A DNA stretch of 17,860 bases from Hirudo medicinalis (GCA_011800805.1 MPNW01001017.1:1900-19759); one strand, 5' to 3'; counted from the stretch's first letter, positions 8,089-16,500 are shown. Program-made: numbers and translations. The notes: generated by a model not told the origin, from the sequence alone.

Positions 8089-8333
8089 TTATCGAAGGTA
8101 CATTTTTTGCGGGGTGTCTGTGTAAGGTTGCAGATAGCGGTTGCGCTTGACGACGTTCCGCGATGCGGGCGATTTTGCCAAATGCGCAGCATTTGAAGCA
8201 AAAGCAAAGGGGGGGGGTGTGACAAAATCTACGGTTCCCTCACTGGTTTTTAATTGCTTGCTGCCACGACCATTGCGTCGGTTGATCCCTTCGGCCCGGG
8301 TTTCCTGTCAATGCCCCGAAGGCATAGCCTCCA
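8089..8333. other. GC-rich non-coding stretch with small palindromes and a run of nine G
   Basis: No gene is supported here. The base composition is clearly richer in G+C than the flanking regulator gene. Several short inverted repeats are packed together: CCGC-gat-GCGG (8158-8168), CAAATGC-gca-GCATTTG (8179-8195), CCTTCGG/CCGAAGG (8288-8294 and 8316-8322) and AGGC-ata-GCCT (8320-8330). A homopolymer of nine G spans 8209-8217. The look is that of a dispersed intergenic repeat or the edge of an old mobile element, but its ends and copies cannot be judged from one window. It is also the upstream region of the AraC gene, so that gene's promoter should be near 8090-8140. Confidence 0.5.
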
Positions 8334-8594
8334 GAAACGACTGGATACGATGCCAATATGAGCCGCTACCTGAAAGCCACAGGCCGCGAAGAAGTGGCGG
8401 CATCAGCCGATGGTATTGCCCAGCACCTAACCGCCGACCCCGAAATATACGCCAATCCCGAAAAATATTTTGACCAAATAATAGAAATCAATCTTTCATA
8501 ATTAGAGCCTTGCCTCGATGGTACTTTCACACCCGATTTGGCCACGCCCATTTCTAAAATAAAAGAAGCCGCCGCCGCCCAAAAAATAAAATAG
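8334..8594 (+). pseudogene. Internal fragment of an aconitate hydratase gene
   Basis: In one plus-strand frame the sequence encodes [20 protein letters not shown], then [15 protein letters not shown], a TAA at 8499-8501, and on in the same frame LEPCLDGTFTPDLATPIS to a TAG at 8592-8594. These blocks match, in order, a contiguous central section of the aconitase A/mitochondrial-type enzyme as found in Bacteroidota: the YLKATGR helix, the PEKY(F/Y)D motif, and EIxLxxLEPHxxGPxTPDLA. Only about 87 of roughly 750 codons remain; both ends and the iron-sulphur ligands are absent. The in-frame stop sits where a non-conserved residue is normal. It is therefore a dead relic. A TAG at 8325-8327 closes the frame upstream. 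Confidence 0.8.
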
Positions 8595-8620
8595 AAACAG
8601 CAAAAATGTTTTATATTCAA

Positions 8621-8800
8621 AAAAACAATCCTCCAACTAATGAGCACAATCACCCAAACCGGAGTAGTGCTGTGTATACTGTGTTTTCCAAAATATTTCA
8701 AATGTCCGTACCAAGATAGGGTCATAAAGGCATTAGAAATAAATAACAACTCCACTGTACTAATCCAATCCGCTTCGTATTTTTTTAGGCGAATATCCAT
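8621..8800 (-). pseudogene. Fragment of a DUF486 (DMT-type) small membrane protein gene
   Basis: On the minus strand from ATG 8800-8798 the frame reads into VELLFISNAFMTLSWYGHLK and then VWVIVLISWRIVFLN. This matches the first half of the DUF486 family (about 110-120 residues; consensus SNxFMTxAWYGHLK, then VxxISWGIAxFEY). After about 8621 the similarity ends just where the PANRIG-containing second half should follow, and the frame runs on antisense through the aconitase relic. The first 13 residues do not resemble the family start, so that end may be altered too. It is a truncated remnant that abuts the aconitase fragment within about 30 bases. A full-length copy elsewhere in the genome is likely but cannot be seen. 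Confidence 0.7.
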
Positions 8801-9012
8801 GATGTATTTAAAATTTGATGAGCTTGAGATTGTTTTTATCCTCTTTTTTTTACAGGGAGTCGTTTTTCCCGAAATGAAAACGATAGGTGATTTTTCAAGG
8901 ATTTTTTGCAACCTTTTACCACACTCATTGGGTCTGTGATGATGGAATGTGCAGTTGTAAATACTTTTTTTCAAAAAGTTTTTGCACTTTTGCACAAACC
9001 GGCCTTATTTAC

Positions 9013-9774
9013 GTGAAGATAAACATTTATAATTCCATATTGGAAAAGAAACAAAGTACACAGAAGTCTTTTGCTGTGTTGATAGATCCTGATGAGGTGA
9101 ATTCATCTTCGCTCGAACAATTAATTCAATTATCGATACGGGCTGAAGCGGATTATATTCTTGTGGGAGGAAGTTTGGTTATTTCCAATCATTTAGATGC
9201 CGTAGTGCAGCAAATTAAAAAAGAAACCAACATCCCGGTGATCTTGTTTCCCGGCAGCCCCTCTCAGATAAGCCCATATGCCGATGCACTATTATATCTT
9301 TCTTTAATATCCGGAAGAAATCCCGAATTATTGATAGGACAACATGTAATATCTGCCCCTTTTGTAAAGAAAAGTGGGTTGGAAATAATTCCTACCGGAT
9401 ATATTGTGGTAGATGGGGGTGCGCCCACCACAGTTTCTTACATCAGTAATGCCGCACCGATACCTTCCGACAAAAACGAAATAACCATGTGTACCGCTTT
9501 AGCCGGAGAAATGCTGGGCATGAAGTTGATATATATGGATGCCGGAAGTGGTGCCAAAATACCCATTACCGAAACAATGATTGCCACCGTATCGCAAAAT
9601 ATAGAAGTACCCTTAATTGTAGGAGGCGGTATTACCGAGCCTGAAAAAGCATATCTAAATTGCAAAGCCGGTGCCGATGTAATTGTTGTAGGAAATGCCA
9701 TCGAAAAGAACCCCTCTCTTATTGTAGACTTGGCTCAGGCAGTACATGCTTCGTCAGAAAAGGTAAAGATGTAA
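9013..9774 (+). CDS. Geranylgeranylglyceryl phosphate synthase / PcrB-family prenyltransferase
   Basis: A TIM-barrel prenyltransferase that joins an isoprenoid diphosphate to sn-glycerol-1-phosphate. With the GTG start at 9013 it has 253 residues, matching the family, and begins VKINIYNSILEKK. Upstream in-frame ATGs (8887, 8947) add unconserved residues, and a TTG at 9040 is the alternative. Visible motifs are FAVLIDPDEV (20-29; the Asp binds Mg-diphosphate), ADYILVGGSLV, VILFPGSPSQIS, GYIVVDGGAPTTV, IYMDAGSGAKIP and IVGGGITEPEKA with glycerol-phosphate-binding glycines, then AGADVIVVGNAIEK. Bacteroidota encode group II enzymes of this type. Their product role is less clear than in archaea, so GGGP versus heptaprenylglyceryl phosphate is left open. 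It is monocistronic and convergent with the next gene. Confidence 0.9.
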   Translation: MKINIYNSILEKKQSTQKSFAVLIDPDEVNSSSLEQLIQLSIRAEADYILVGGSLVISNHLDAVVQQIKKETNIPVILFPGSPSQISPYADALLYLSLISGRNPELLIGQHVISAPFVKKSGLEIIPTGYIVVDGGAPTTVSYISNAAPIPSDKNEITMCTALAGEMLGMKLIYMDAGSGAKIPITETMIATVSQNIEVPLIVGGGITEPEKAYLNCKAGADVIVVGNAIEKNPSLIVDLAQAVHASSEKVKM

Positions 9775-9810
9775 ACGATCTACCTCTTTTTGGGTTGCAG
9801 GTATATAAAA

Positions 9811-9862
9811 AATCAGGCAAACGAAGAATTTCTGCTTCGTCGCCCGATTACTTTTTATTTTA
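9811..9862. terminator. Bidirectional intrinsic terminator between convergent genes
   Basis: The stem is built from AATC/GATT, GGC/GCC and ACGAAG (9821-9826) / CTTCGT (9835-9840) around an 8-base loop. On the plus strand it is followed by ACTTTTTATTTT and ends the GGGP-synthase gene. On the minus strand it is followed by a TTTTTTATA tract and can end the transporter gene that stops at 9896. Its position between two converging genes and T-runs on both sides make this a strong call. Confidence 0.82.
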
Positions 9863-9895
9863 AGGATTCAAAACACTTCTTGAATAGCACCCACC

Positions 9896-11566
9896 CTAAC
9901 TTAATAATAGGATCAATAGTTGTGCGGCTACAATTCTCAATATCATCGTCAATGGATAAACAGTAGCGTAAGATACTGAAGGAATATCGTTTCCGGCCAG
10001 CTTACAAGCAAACGACAAGGCGGGCGGATCGGTGGAAGCACCCGACAGTAGCCCGCAAATTTCAAAATAGGTTTTTTTGAAGTATTTTTTTGCAATGATA
10101 CCCATAATTACCATGGGAATTACTGTAATTACAACGCCCATTAATATCCAAATGAATCCTTTACCCCCTTCAAACGCAATAGATAAACCTTTGCCGCTAC
10201 TTAACCCCACACTTGCCAAAAACAGGCAGATGCCCAACTCACGTATCATTTGGTTGGCACTGTTGGTGGTGTAGTTGTTTAGATAAAATACGTTTCCAAA
10301 CCGACTGAGCAGCAATGAAATAATGAGGGGTCCTCCGGCCATACCAATTTTTACAGGCATCGGCATTCCCGGAAAACTGATGGGGATGCTGCCTAATATT
10401 ACACCCAAAACAATTCCTATAAAAATGGGCGCAATGTCTGGGATCTCTAATTTTTTAAGCGAATTACCTAAGGCGTTTGCCGCATTTTCTACAGCGGATT
10501 CAGGCCCTACCACCTTCACTACATCTCCCAATTGAAGCACAATGTCGCCGTGAGGAACCATTTCGATGCCGGCTCTTTTGAGGCGTGTGAATGTAAATTG
10601 CTGGTGATTCATTTCGGACAAATCGCCCAAACGCTTGTGGGTAACCGACTTGTTGGTAACCACAATCGATCTTGAAATGAGTTTGCTATCCGTGGCTTCT
10701 TTTAAATTGTGGTTAGTGAAAGAACCTATAATTAATTGCAACTGATCAGTTTCCTTTTTCGATGCTACTATTAACAACACATCGTTTTCGGCAAGCAGGG
10801 TGTCGGGTGTCGGGGTGATAATTTCTCCGTTGTGCAACATCCGCGAAACAATGATTTTTTCTTTCAGCATTTCAAAAAGCTTTTTCAACGGTTGTCCATA
10901 CAGCAACTTGTTCTCCAACCTAAAATGGTGAGATACAGGTTTCCTCGATCTAAAAATATCTAACTTTCGATGCAGCTCTTGTTCGTGGGCAATATCTACT
11001 TTCAATATTTTTTTGAGGATAAGCAACGACCCTATAATACCAAACACCCCTAACGGATAGGCGCAGGCATAGGCCAAGGTAATAAGCGAACTGTTTTGTC
11101 CGCCCAGTTTTATTTCCGCAGCGGTGGCTTGTGCAGCAGCCAAACCCGGAGTGTTGGTAACGGCACCGCTCATTACGCCCACCATTTCTGATATTTGATT
11201 GTTACTTGCTAAAAATAAAACAACCGTAATGCCCACGCCCAGCAGAACCGTAAATGTGGCAATGAGATTATTATTTAAAGCATTTTTTCTGAGGCTTGCA
11301 AAAAAACTGGGCCCTACTTGAAGCCCAATAGCATATACAAACAGAATTAATCCAAATTCTTTTAAAAAATGTTCGGCATGTTCATCCACACCGATACCAA
11401 TATAGGACAAAAACATTCCGGTGAACAGCACAAAAGTGGTGCCTAACGAAATGCCGCCTATTTTAATTCTTCCGAGCCATAGGCCGGTGGAAATCGCAAT
11501 GCCAAATACAAGAATAGTTTGAGCTATTGAGTTGGTTGTGAAGAGGGTTACGAGCCAATCGCTCAT
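9896..11566 (-). CDS. AspT/YidE/YbjL-type transporter with two RCK-C domains
   Basis: An inner-membrane secondary transporter of 556 residues. ATG 11566-11564 is preferred because the protein then begins MSDWLVTLFTT, as in the family; an in-frame ATG 24 codons earlier adds a polar segment overlapping a hairpin. The order is an N-terminal membrane half (about 1-185, with FGLILFVYAIGLQVGPSFF and SGAVTNTPGLAAAQA), two cytoplasmic TrkA-C/RCK-C domains (about 205-290, ending DVLLIVAS, and about 295-375, ending GDVVKVVG), then a second membrane half (GIVLGVILGSIPI to the end) repeating the motif as SGASTDPPALSFA. AspT itself exchanges aspartate for alanine; the substrate here is unknown. It follows pckG on the same strand with a 114-base gap, so coexpression is possible. 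Confidence 0.88.
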   Translation of the reverse strand: MSDWLVTLFTTNSIAQTILVFGIAISTGLWLGRIKIGGISLGTTFVLFTGMFLSYIGIGVDEHAEHFLKEFGLILFVYAIGLQVGPSFFASLRKNALNNNLIATFTVLLGVGITVVLFLASNNQISEMVGVMSGAVTNTPGLAAAQATAAEIKLGGQNSSLITLAYACAYPLGVFGIIGSLLILKKILKVDIAHEQELHRKLDIFRSRKPVSHHFRLENKLLYGQPLKKLFEMLKEKIIVSRMLHNGEIITPTPDTLLAENDVLLIVASKKETDQLQLIIGSFTNHNLKEATDSKLISRSIVVTNKSVTHKRLGDLSEMNHQQFTFTRLKRAGIEMVPHGDIVLQLGDVVKVVGPESAVENAANALGNSLKKLEIPDIAPIFIGIVLGVILGSIPISFPGMPMPVKIGMAGGPLIISLLLSRFGNVFYLNNYTTNSANQMIRELGICLFLASVGLSSGKGLSIAFEGGKGFIWILMGVVITVIPMVIMGIIAKKYFKKTYFEICGLLSGASTDPPALSFACKLAGNDIPSVSYATVYPLTMILRIVAAQLLILLLS

Positions 11567-11582
11567 AGTTGTATGTTTATAA

Positions 11583-11616
11583 ATGCAGGCGACGGATTTT
11601 CTTCCGCCACCTGCAT
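11583..11616 (-). terminator. Hairpin between pckG and the transporter gene
   Basis: ATGCAGG and CGGA pair with TCCG and CCTGCAT around a 6-base loop, with a 3-base internal mismatch (cga/cca). On the minus strand it follows pckG by 64 bases and is succeeded by TTTATAAAC, only a short T-run. It may end the pckG transcript or be a structured leader 17 bases before the transporter start. The pairing is certain; the role is not. Confidence 0.5.
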
Positions 11617-11680
11617 CGGTTATAAAATCGGCAGGCAATTGGTAGTGAAATTATGGATTCAAATATCTACTCGATTGTTG

Positions 11681-13549
11681 CTAATGCAACTCGGGCTGTA
11701 GTTCCCATTTTTCAGGAGAACGCCATAGAGAAGATAACAGCAACTCCCTCATGAAAAAGAATTCTTTAGGCAATTTATCATACATTCTTTCGAACAGTTC
11801 CTCGTGAGATAGCAGTTCTCGTTTTCCGGGTTCTCTTTCTACGTTCATCAATTGTGCAAATTGATCTTTGTTAAAGCTTTCCAAACCGTTCCAGTTGAGG
11901 TCTTCGTAGCGTGGCATCCAGCCTATGGGGCTTTCCACTGAAGAGGCTTGACCTCGTAAACGCTGGATAATCCAAATCAACACGCGCATATTGTTTCCAA
12001 AACCAGGCCATACAAACTGTCCGTCTTTGTCTTTTGAAAACCAGTTTACGCCAAATATTCTGGGTGCTTTTGGAAGATTTCTGCCAAATTGTAACCAATG
12101 GTTTACGTAATCGCCGATGTGGTATCCCATGAAAGGAAGCATGGCAAAGGGGTCTCTTCTCACTTTTCCTATTTCGCCAAATGCTGCGGCCGTCATTTCG
12201 CTACCCATGGTAGTGGCTAGGTATACGCCAAAACTCCAGTTGAAGGATTGGTACACTAAAGGCACGTTGTTGCTTCTTCTTCCGCCAAAAATAAATCCGT
12301 CTATTTGTACGCCTTGAAGATCGTCCCAATGAGGGTCGATGGCAGGGTTTTGATATGCAGGAGCGGTGAAGCGAGAGTTGGCGTGTGCCGCGGGTTTTCC
12401 GCTCTTAGGATCCCAAGGTTGCCCGTGCCAATCAGTCAATCCTTCTGGAGGGCTGGGTGTAAGGCCCTCCCACCATACGTCTTTGTCGGCGGTGATGGCT
12501 ACGTTTGTGAAAATGGTATTGGCCTTAATGGTTTCCATCGCGTTTGGATTCGTTTTGTAGTTGGTACCCGGTGCCACACCAAAGTATCCGGCTTCGGGGT
12601 TTATGGCGTGTAGCGCACCATTGTCTGCTTTATGAATCCATGCAATATCATCGCCTACGGTGGTTACTTTCCATCCTTCTAATTCTTTGGGGGGAATAAG
12701 CATGGAGAAATTGGTTTTACCACATGCGCTAGGAAATGCAGCAGCCAAATAGTTTTTTTGCTTGTCTGGCGATTCTACACCCATTATCAGCATGTGTTCT
12801 GCCAGCCATCCCTCTTCTCGGGCCATTACAGAGGCGATGCGAAGTGCGAAACATTTTTTGCCCATTAAGGCATTTCCCCCGTAACCGCTACCGTAAGATA
12901 TGATGGATCTTTCCTCAGGGAAGTGCGAAATGTATTTTACTTCAGGGTTGCATGGCCATATTTTTTCGGGTTTGCCCGTTTGGATAGGATCGCCTACACT
13001 ATGCAAACATTTTACAAACCCTTCTGGGCTGATGTAAGGCATTACATTTTCTCCCATACGGGTCATGATGCGCATGTTTACTACTACATATTCGCTATCA
13101 GTTATTTCAACGCCATATCTGGAATAGGGCGAACCTAATGGCCCCATGCAGAAGGGAGTTATGTACATCGTTCTTCCCTCCATACATCCTTCCATGTGTT
13201 GATTTAGGATATCTTTCATTTCGGTGGGTGCCATCCAATTGTTGGTAGGGCCGGCATCTTCTTTTCTTCTGCTACAAATAAAAGTTTTGTCTTCTACGCG
13301 AGCCACGTCGCTGGGGTCGCTAAAACATGCGAAACTATTGGGTCTTTTTTCCGGATTTAGTGGTATAAATGTTCCCTTCTGTACTAAATATTTACACAGG
13401 TTGTTGTACTCTTCTTGTGAGCCATCTACCCAGTGAATGTGTTTCGGTTTACATAGTCCTGCAGTTTCTTGCACCCAACTCAAAAGCTCGCTTTTGGCAG
13501 GCGCACTATTCAGTATGAGGGCATTAGTTTGGGGAATTGTTTGTTTCAT
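11681..13549 (-). CDS. pckG: Phosphoenolpyruvate carboxykinase (GTP)
   Basis: A 622-residue cytosolic enzyme that converts oxaloacetate and GTP to PEP, CO2 and GDP; in fermenting bacteria the reverse direction is also used. It is the GTP type, not the ATP type: the P-loop is [10 protein letters not shown] (272-281) with the reactive cysteine Cys276 of GTP-PEPCKs. Other marks are the substrate loop [16 protein letters not shown] (218-233), metal-ligand His252 in AEHMLIMG, metal-binding DDIAW (300-304), [12 protein letters not shown] (420-431) and the guanine-pocket region FGVNWF (498-503) with [10 protein letters not shown]. Length is typical (about 600-620) and no residue looks lost. ATG 13549 is the natural start, beginning [13 protein letters not shown]. 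Two palindromes 25-80 bases upstream may control it. Confidence 0.96.
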   Translation of the reverse strand: MKQTIPQTNALILNSAPAKSELLSWVQETAGLCKPKHIHWVDGSQEEYNNLCKYLVQKGTFIPLNPEKRPNSFACFSDPSDVARVEDKTFICSRRKEDAGPTNNWMAPTEMKDILNQHMEGCMEGRTMYITPFCMGPLGSPYSRYGVEITDSEYVVVNMRIMTRMGENVMPYISPEGFVKCLHSVGDPIQTGKPEKIWPCNPEVKYISHFPEERSIISYGSGYGGNALMGKKCFALRIASVMAREEGWLAEHMLIMGVESPDKQKNYLAAAFPSACGKTNFSMLIPPKELEGWKVTTVGDDIAWIHKADNGALHAINPEAGYFGVAPGTNYKTNPNAMETIKANTIFTNVAITADKDVWWEGLTPSPPEGLTDWHGQPWDPKSGKPAAHANSRFTAPAYQNPAIDPHWDDLQGVQIDGFIFGGRRSNNVPLVYQSFNWSFGVYLATTMGSEMTAAAFGEIGKVRRDPFAMLPFMGYHIGDYVNHWLQFGRNLPKAPRIFGVNWFSKDKDGQFVWPGFGNNMRVLIWIIQRLRGQASSVESPIGWMPRYEDLNWNGLESFNKDQFAQLMNVEREPGKRELLSHEELFERMYDKLPKEFFFMRELLLSSLWRSPEKWELQPELH

Positions 13550-13576
13550 AATATATCGTGTTATTTAGTGTTAAAA

Positions 13577-13591
13577 TTAGTGCTATACTAA
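13577..13591. promoter_or_regulatory. Palindrome 1 upstream of pckG (possible operator)
   Basis: TTAGT-gctat-ACTAA is a perfect 5-bp inverted repeat, 28 bases upstream of the pckG start codon. It contains TGCTATACTA, nearly the same as TGCTATAGTA inside the second palindrome 34 bases further upstream. Paired related palindromes ahead of a regulated metabolic gene suggest a repressor or activator site, but no regulator is identified. Confidence 0.4.
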
Positions 13592-13610
13592 ATGTGGGTA
13601 TATGTTTTAC

Positions 13611-13628
13611 ATCATGCTATAGTATGAT
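13611..13628. promoter_or_regulatory. Palindrome 2 upstream of pckG (possible operator)
   Basis: ATCATGCTATAGTATGAT is an 18-base palindrome with a single mismatched pair (8 of 9 match). Its core TGCTATAGTA matches the core of palindrome 1 at 9 of 10 positions, in the same orientation and about 35 bases apart centre to centre, close to three helical turns. Confidence 0.42.
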
Positions 13629-14298
13629 ATTTATCTGAGTTTTTGGGAATATTTTAGAATTAACCTCACGCAATTTTTTTCATATTTATTGTACGGCATT
13701 TGATCTTAAAAATTTTCATAGGCCGATATCACAAAAACACACGAACGTATTGTTTTATACTCATTGCAATATATATAAAACAATGCGTTTAGACGATTTT
13801 ATTCCACTTCTTTTTTGTTATATTTTTAAATGGTGTATTTCATCATGTTGCGATCTGTTATTAATCTATAATAACTATAGGGATTGTAATCTTGCCGAGC
13901 AGAATGAAGTGAATGAGCTGATGACGAGGGGGCGTATAATAGAATATTGTACTTTTTGGACAAAAACACCCTTCGCGAAGATTTTCCTGGCAAAGGCTGT
14001 AAACTATAAATAAGGTGAGAATTTTAAAAAATAATTGATGGATAAAACAATCCGATTTTTTATACCGCTATTTTTGTTGGAATATCGTTTGTATGAATAC
14101 TCCATTATTGCAATGTCGCATCCAATATCCCTCGGTGGCTGATCTAAACAAACCATACACCCCTCCACTTACCTTCAAATATATAAAAGATGCGTACGAT
14201 GAAGGGCTGAATACATGGAACAACGATGTCAGGTTTTCCAAACGTCTTCATTCTATGATAATAAATTTTGATATACCATATAAAATAAGTATTTAGCA

Positions 14299-16386
14299 AT
14301 GAACCAATCAGTTTACGTAATTGCACCCACTGCGCAAAGCGGCAAGTTGCTCATCAGCTTGGGATTGATGCAAATGCTACAGCGTACCACCACTAAAGTA
14401 GCCTATTTTAAACCATTGATTGAGGGTAAAGATGTTACCGACAATCATATAGACACGATTCTTACCCATTTTAAAATAAACATGGAGTACGAAGAAGCGT
14501 TTGTGTACACCAGGGCTCAGCTCAGCGCATTAGAAAACCAAGGTAAAATAAACGAAGTGTATGAACACATCATCAACCGTTACAAAGAAATAGAGTCCAA
14601 ATTTGATTTTGTATTGGTAGAAGGCAGTGATTTTGACGACGAAAGTTCGGTGTTTGAAGTAGATTTTAACGCATCTTTGGCAAAAACCTTGGGCGTACCA
14701 GTGCTTTTAGTAACCAAAGACAACGCCGAATCAATTCCCGAATTAGTAAATAATGTAGTAGCCGAAGTACATTCCTTCGAAGCTAAAGACATTAATACCA
14801 TTGGCCTGTTCGTAAGCCGTTGCACGAAAGATGTAAAAGAAGCACAACGCAAAATAGAAAGCCATTTGCGTAATAAAATGATTGTTTCGGTAATTCCACA
14901 TCACACCGATCTCACCAAACCGAGTGTAATGGAAATAGCCGAACACCTAAGGGCACATATATTGTTTGGTGCAGATAAAATGGAAACCATCGCCAAACAT
15001 TCTATAATAGGAGGGATGCAGCTAGGTAACTATTTGCCGCGCATGACCGATGATTGCGTTTGTGTGATTCCCGGCGACCGAAGCGATTTAATAGTGGGCA
15101 CCATGCTGGCAAACATGTCGCCACAATATCCAAATGTGGCGGGCATTGTACTCACCGGTGGTTTTTTGCCCGAACGTTCCATCGTAAATCTAATGGACGG
15201 CACTCAAAAACCGTTGCCGGTTTTGGCTGTATCTACCGGTACATTCGAAACCGCCAGCAAAGTGGCCAATATCAAGTCAAGAATTTATCCGGGCAATCAA
15301 TACAAAATAAAACTGAGCATCGAACTTTTCGAATCGGCAGTAGATGCCGGCAAACTGAGTGAGAAAATCAATTCAGTAAAAAATGATTGCATTACACCAC
15401 GCATGTTTCAGTATAATATGTTGCTGAATGCTAAAAGGCTGCAACGACATATTGTGCTGCCCGAAGGCGGAGACGATCGCGTACTTACTGCCGCATCACA
15501 TTTGGCCAAAGACAAAATAGTGTACCTCACCATTTTGGGCAATGCCCAAATCATAAAATCGAAAGTTAGTCAGTTGGGGTTGCATTGGGATGATGAACGA
15601 ATAAGAATTGTGAACCCTGCCAACAGTGAAAAGTACCAAGAATATGTACACACTTTGTACGAATTGCGCAAATCGAAAGGCTTGGAGCTGGCCGCTGCTG
15701 CCGATTTAATGTTAGATGTTTCATATTTTGGTACAATGATGGTGCACAAAGGAGAAGCCGATGGTATGGTATCGGGGGCAGTAAACACTACGGCGCATAC
15801 TATAAAACCTGCCTTACAATTTGTAAAAACAAGACCTGGATTTAATACGGTTTCGTCTATATTTTTTATGCTGCTGCACGATAGAGTGCTGGTGTATGGC
15901 GATTGTGCCATAGTTCCCAACCCCACGGCCGAACAGTTGGCCGAAATAGCTATTTCTTCGGCCGACTCGGCCATGGCGTTTGGAATAGATGTTCCCAAAG
16001 TGGCTATGCTGTCGTATTCTTCGGGTGCGTCGGGTAGTGGAGAGGAGGTAGAAAAAGTGCGTGCAGCTACTGCTATTGTAAAAGAAAAACGTCCCAATTT
16101 ACTGGTGGAAGGACCGATTCAGTACGATGCTGCGGTAGATCCGGTGGTGGGGAAAAACAAAATGCCCAATTCGCCAGTGGCGGGGCAGGCCAATGTGCTT
16201 ATTTTCCCAGATTTAAATACCGGAAACAATACTTACAAGGCCGTACAGCGCGAAACCGGTGCATTGGCCGTGGGGCCTATGTTGCAAGGGCTAAATAAAC
16301 CGATTAACGACTTGAGCCGCGGTGCTACGATAGATGATATTTATAACACAGTGGTGGTAACGGCCATTCAGTCTACCAATAATTAG
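14299..16386 (+). CDS. pta: Phosphate acetyltransferase, long three-domain form
   Basis: A 695-residue enzyme that interconverts acetyl-CoA and acetyl phosphate. An N-terminal BioD-like P-loop-fold domain (1 to about 210) opens with VYVIAPTAQSGKLLISLGL; the residue after the Lys is Leu instead of Ser/Thr, so nucleotide binding may be lost. A DRTGG-type regulatory domain spans about 215-335 (GDRSDLIVGTMLAN, GIVLTGGFLP). The catalytic domain runs from about 370 (FQYNMLLNAKRLQRHIVLPE) through MMVHKGEADGMVSGAVNTTA, YGDCAIVPNPTAEQLAEIA, AMLSYSSGASGSGEEVEKV, DAAVDPVVGKNK and ANVLIFPDLNTGNNTYKAVQ. This is the Pta architecture of E. coli, where the N-terminal region tunes activity to NADH and pyruvate. 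ackA follows 114 bases downstream on the same strand, the usual pair. Confidence 0.96.
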   Translation: MNQSVYVIAPTAQSGKLLISLGLMQMLQRTTTKVAYFKPLIEGKDVTDNHIDTILTHFKINMEYEEAFVYTRAQLSALENQGKINEVYEHIINRYKEIESKFDFVLVEGSDFDDESSVFEVDFNASLAKTLGVPVLLVTKDNAESIPELVNNVVAEVHSFEAKDINTIGLFVSRCTKDVKEAQRKIESHLRNKMIVSVIPHHTDLTKPSVMEIAEHLRAHILFGADKMETIAKHSIIGGMQLGNYLPRMTDDCVCVIPGDRSDLIVGTMLANMSPQYPNVAGIVLTGGFLPERSIVNLMDGTQKPLPVLAVSTGTFETASKVANIKSRIYPGNQYKIKLSIELFESAVDAGKLSEKINSVKNDCITPRMFQYNMLLNAKRLQRHIVLPEGGDDRVLTAASHLAKDKIVYLTILGNAQIIKSKVSQLGLHWDDERIRIVNPANSEKYQEYVHTLYELRKSKGLELAAAADLMLDVSYFGTMMVHKGEADGMVSGAVNTTAHTIKPALQFVKTRPGFNTVSSIFFMLLHDRVLVYGDCAIVPNPTAEQLAEIAISSADSAMAFGIDVPKVAMLSYSSGASGSGEEVEKVRAATAIVKEKRPNLLVEGPIQYDAAVDPVVGKNKMPNSPVAGQANVLIFPDLNTGNNTYKAVQRETGALAVGPMLQGLNKPINDLSRGATIDDIYNTVVVTAIQSTNN

Positions 16387-16500
16387 CAGCAATTAGAGGC
16401 AAATTGTGTGGTATATGTAGGGCGATGCATGTACCGAAGTCAAAGCGAGCGTGGCAACACCGATGATAGTAATCGATAGTTGATACAATAAAAATGATAC

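Larger units (their letters stand above)
13550..14298. other. Divergent intergenic region between pckG and pta, about 750 bases
   Basis: This long gap holds the control regions of two divergent metabolic units. Near pckG are two palindromes (13577-13591 and 13611-13628). Near pta a TATTTTTG at 14069-14076 fits the Bacteroidota -7 consensus TAnnTTTG, but no convincing -33 element sits at the right spacing. Two small plus-strand open frames occur, 13750-14013 (87 codons) and 14093-14296 (67 codons). Neither resembles a family I know. The second ends 2 bases before the pta start and begins 17 bases after the -7-like box, so it could be a small leader gene, but the peptide shows no signal, helix or motif. 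No RNA gene is recognised. Confidence 0.5.

Noticed and set aside
8141..8473. A 110-codon plus-strand open frame
   Set aside because: It is out of frame with the aconitase relic and its peptide (rich in Arg and Pro) shows no family signs; it is a product of the GC-rich stretch.
8366..8995. A 209-codon minus-strand open frame
   Set aside because: It is a chance run: its middle is the DUF486 relic, its end is antisense to the aconitase relic, and its first 65 codons resemble nothing. It is not one gene.
12305..12613. Plus-strand open frames inside pckG
   Set aside because: They are antisense shadows of a clearly conserved enzyme gene.
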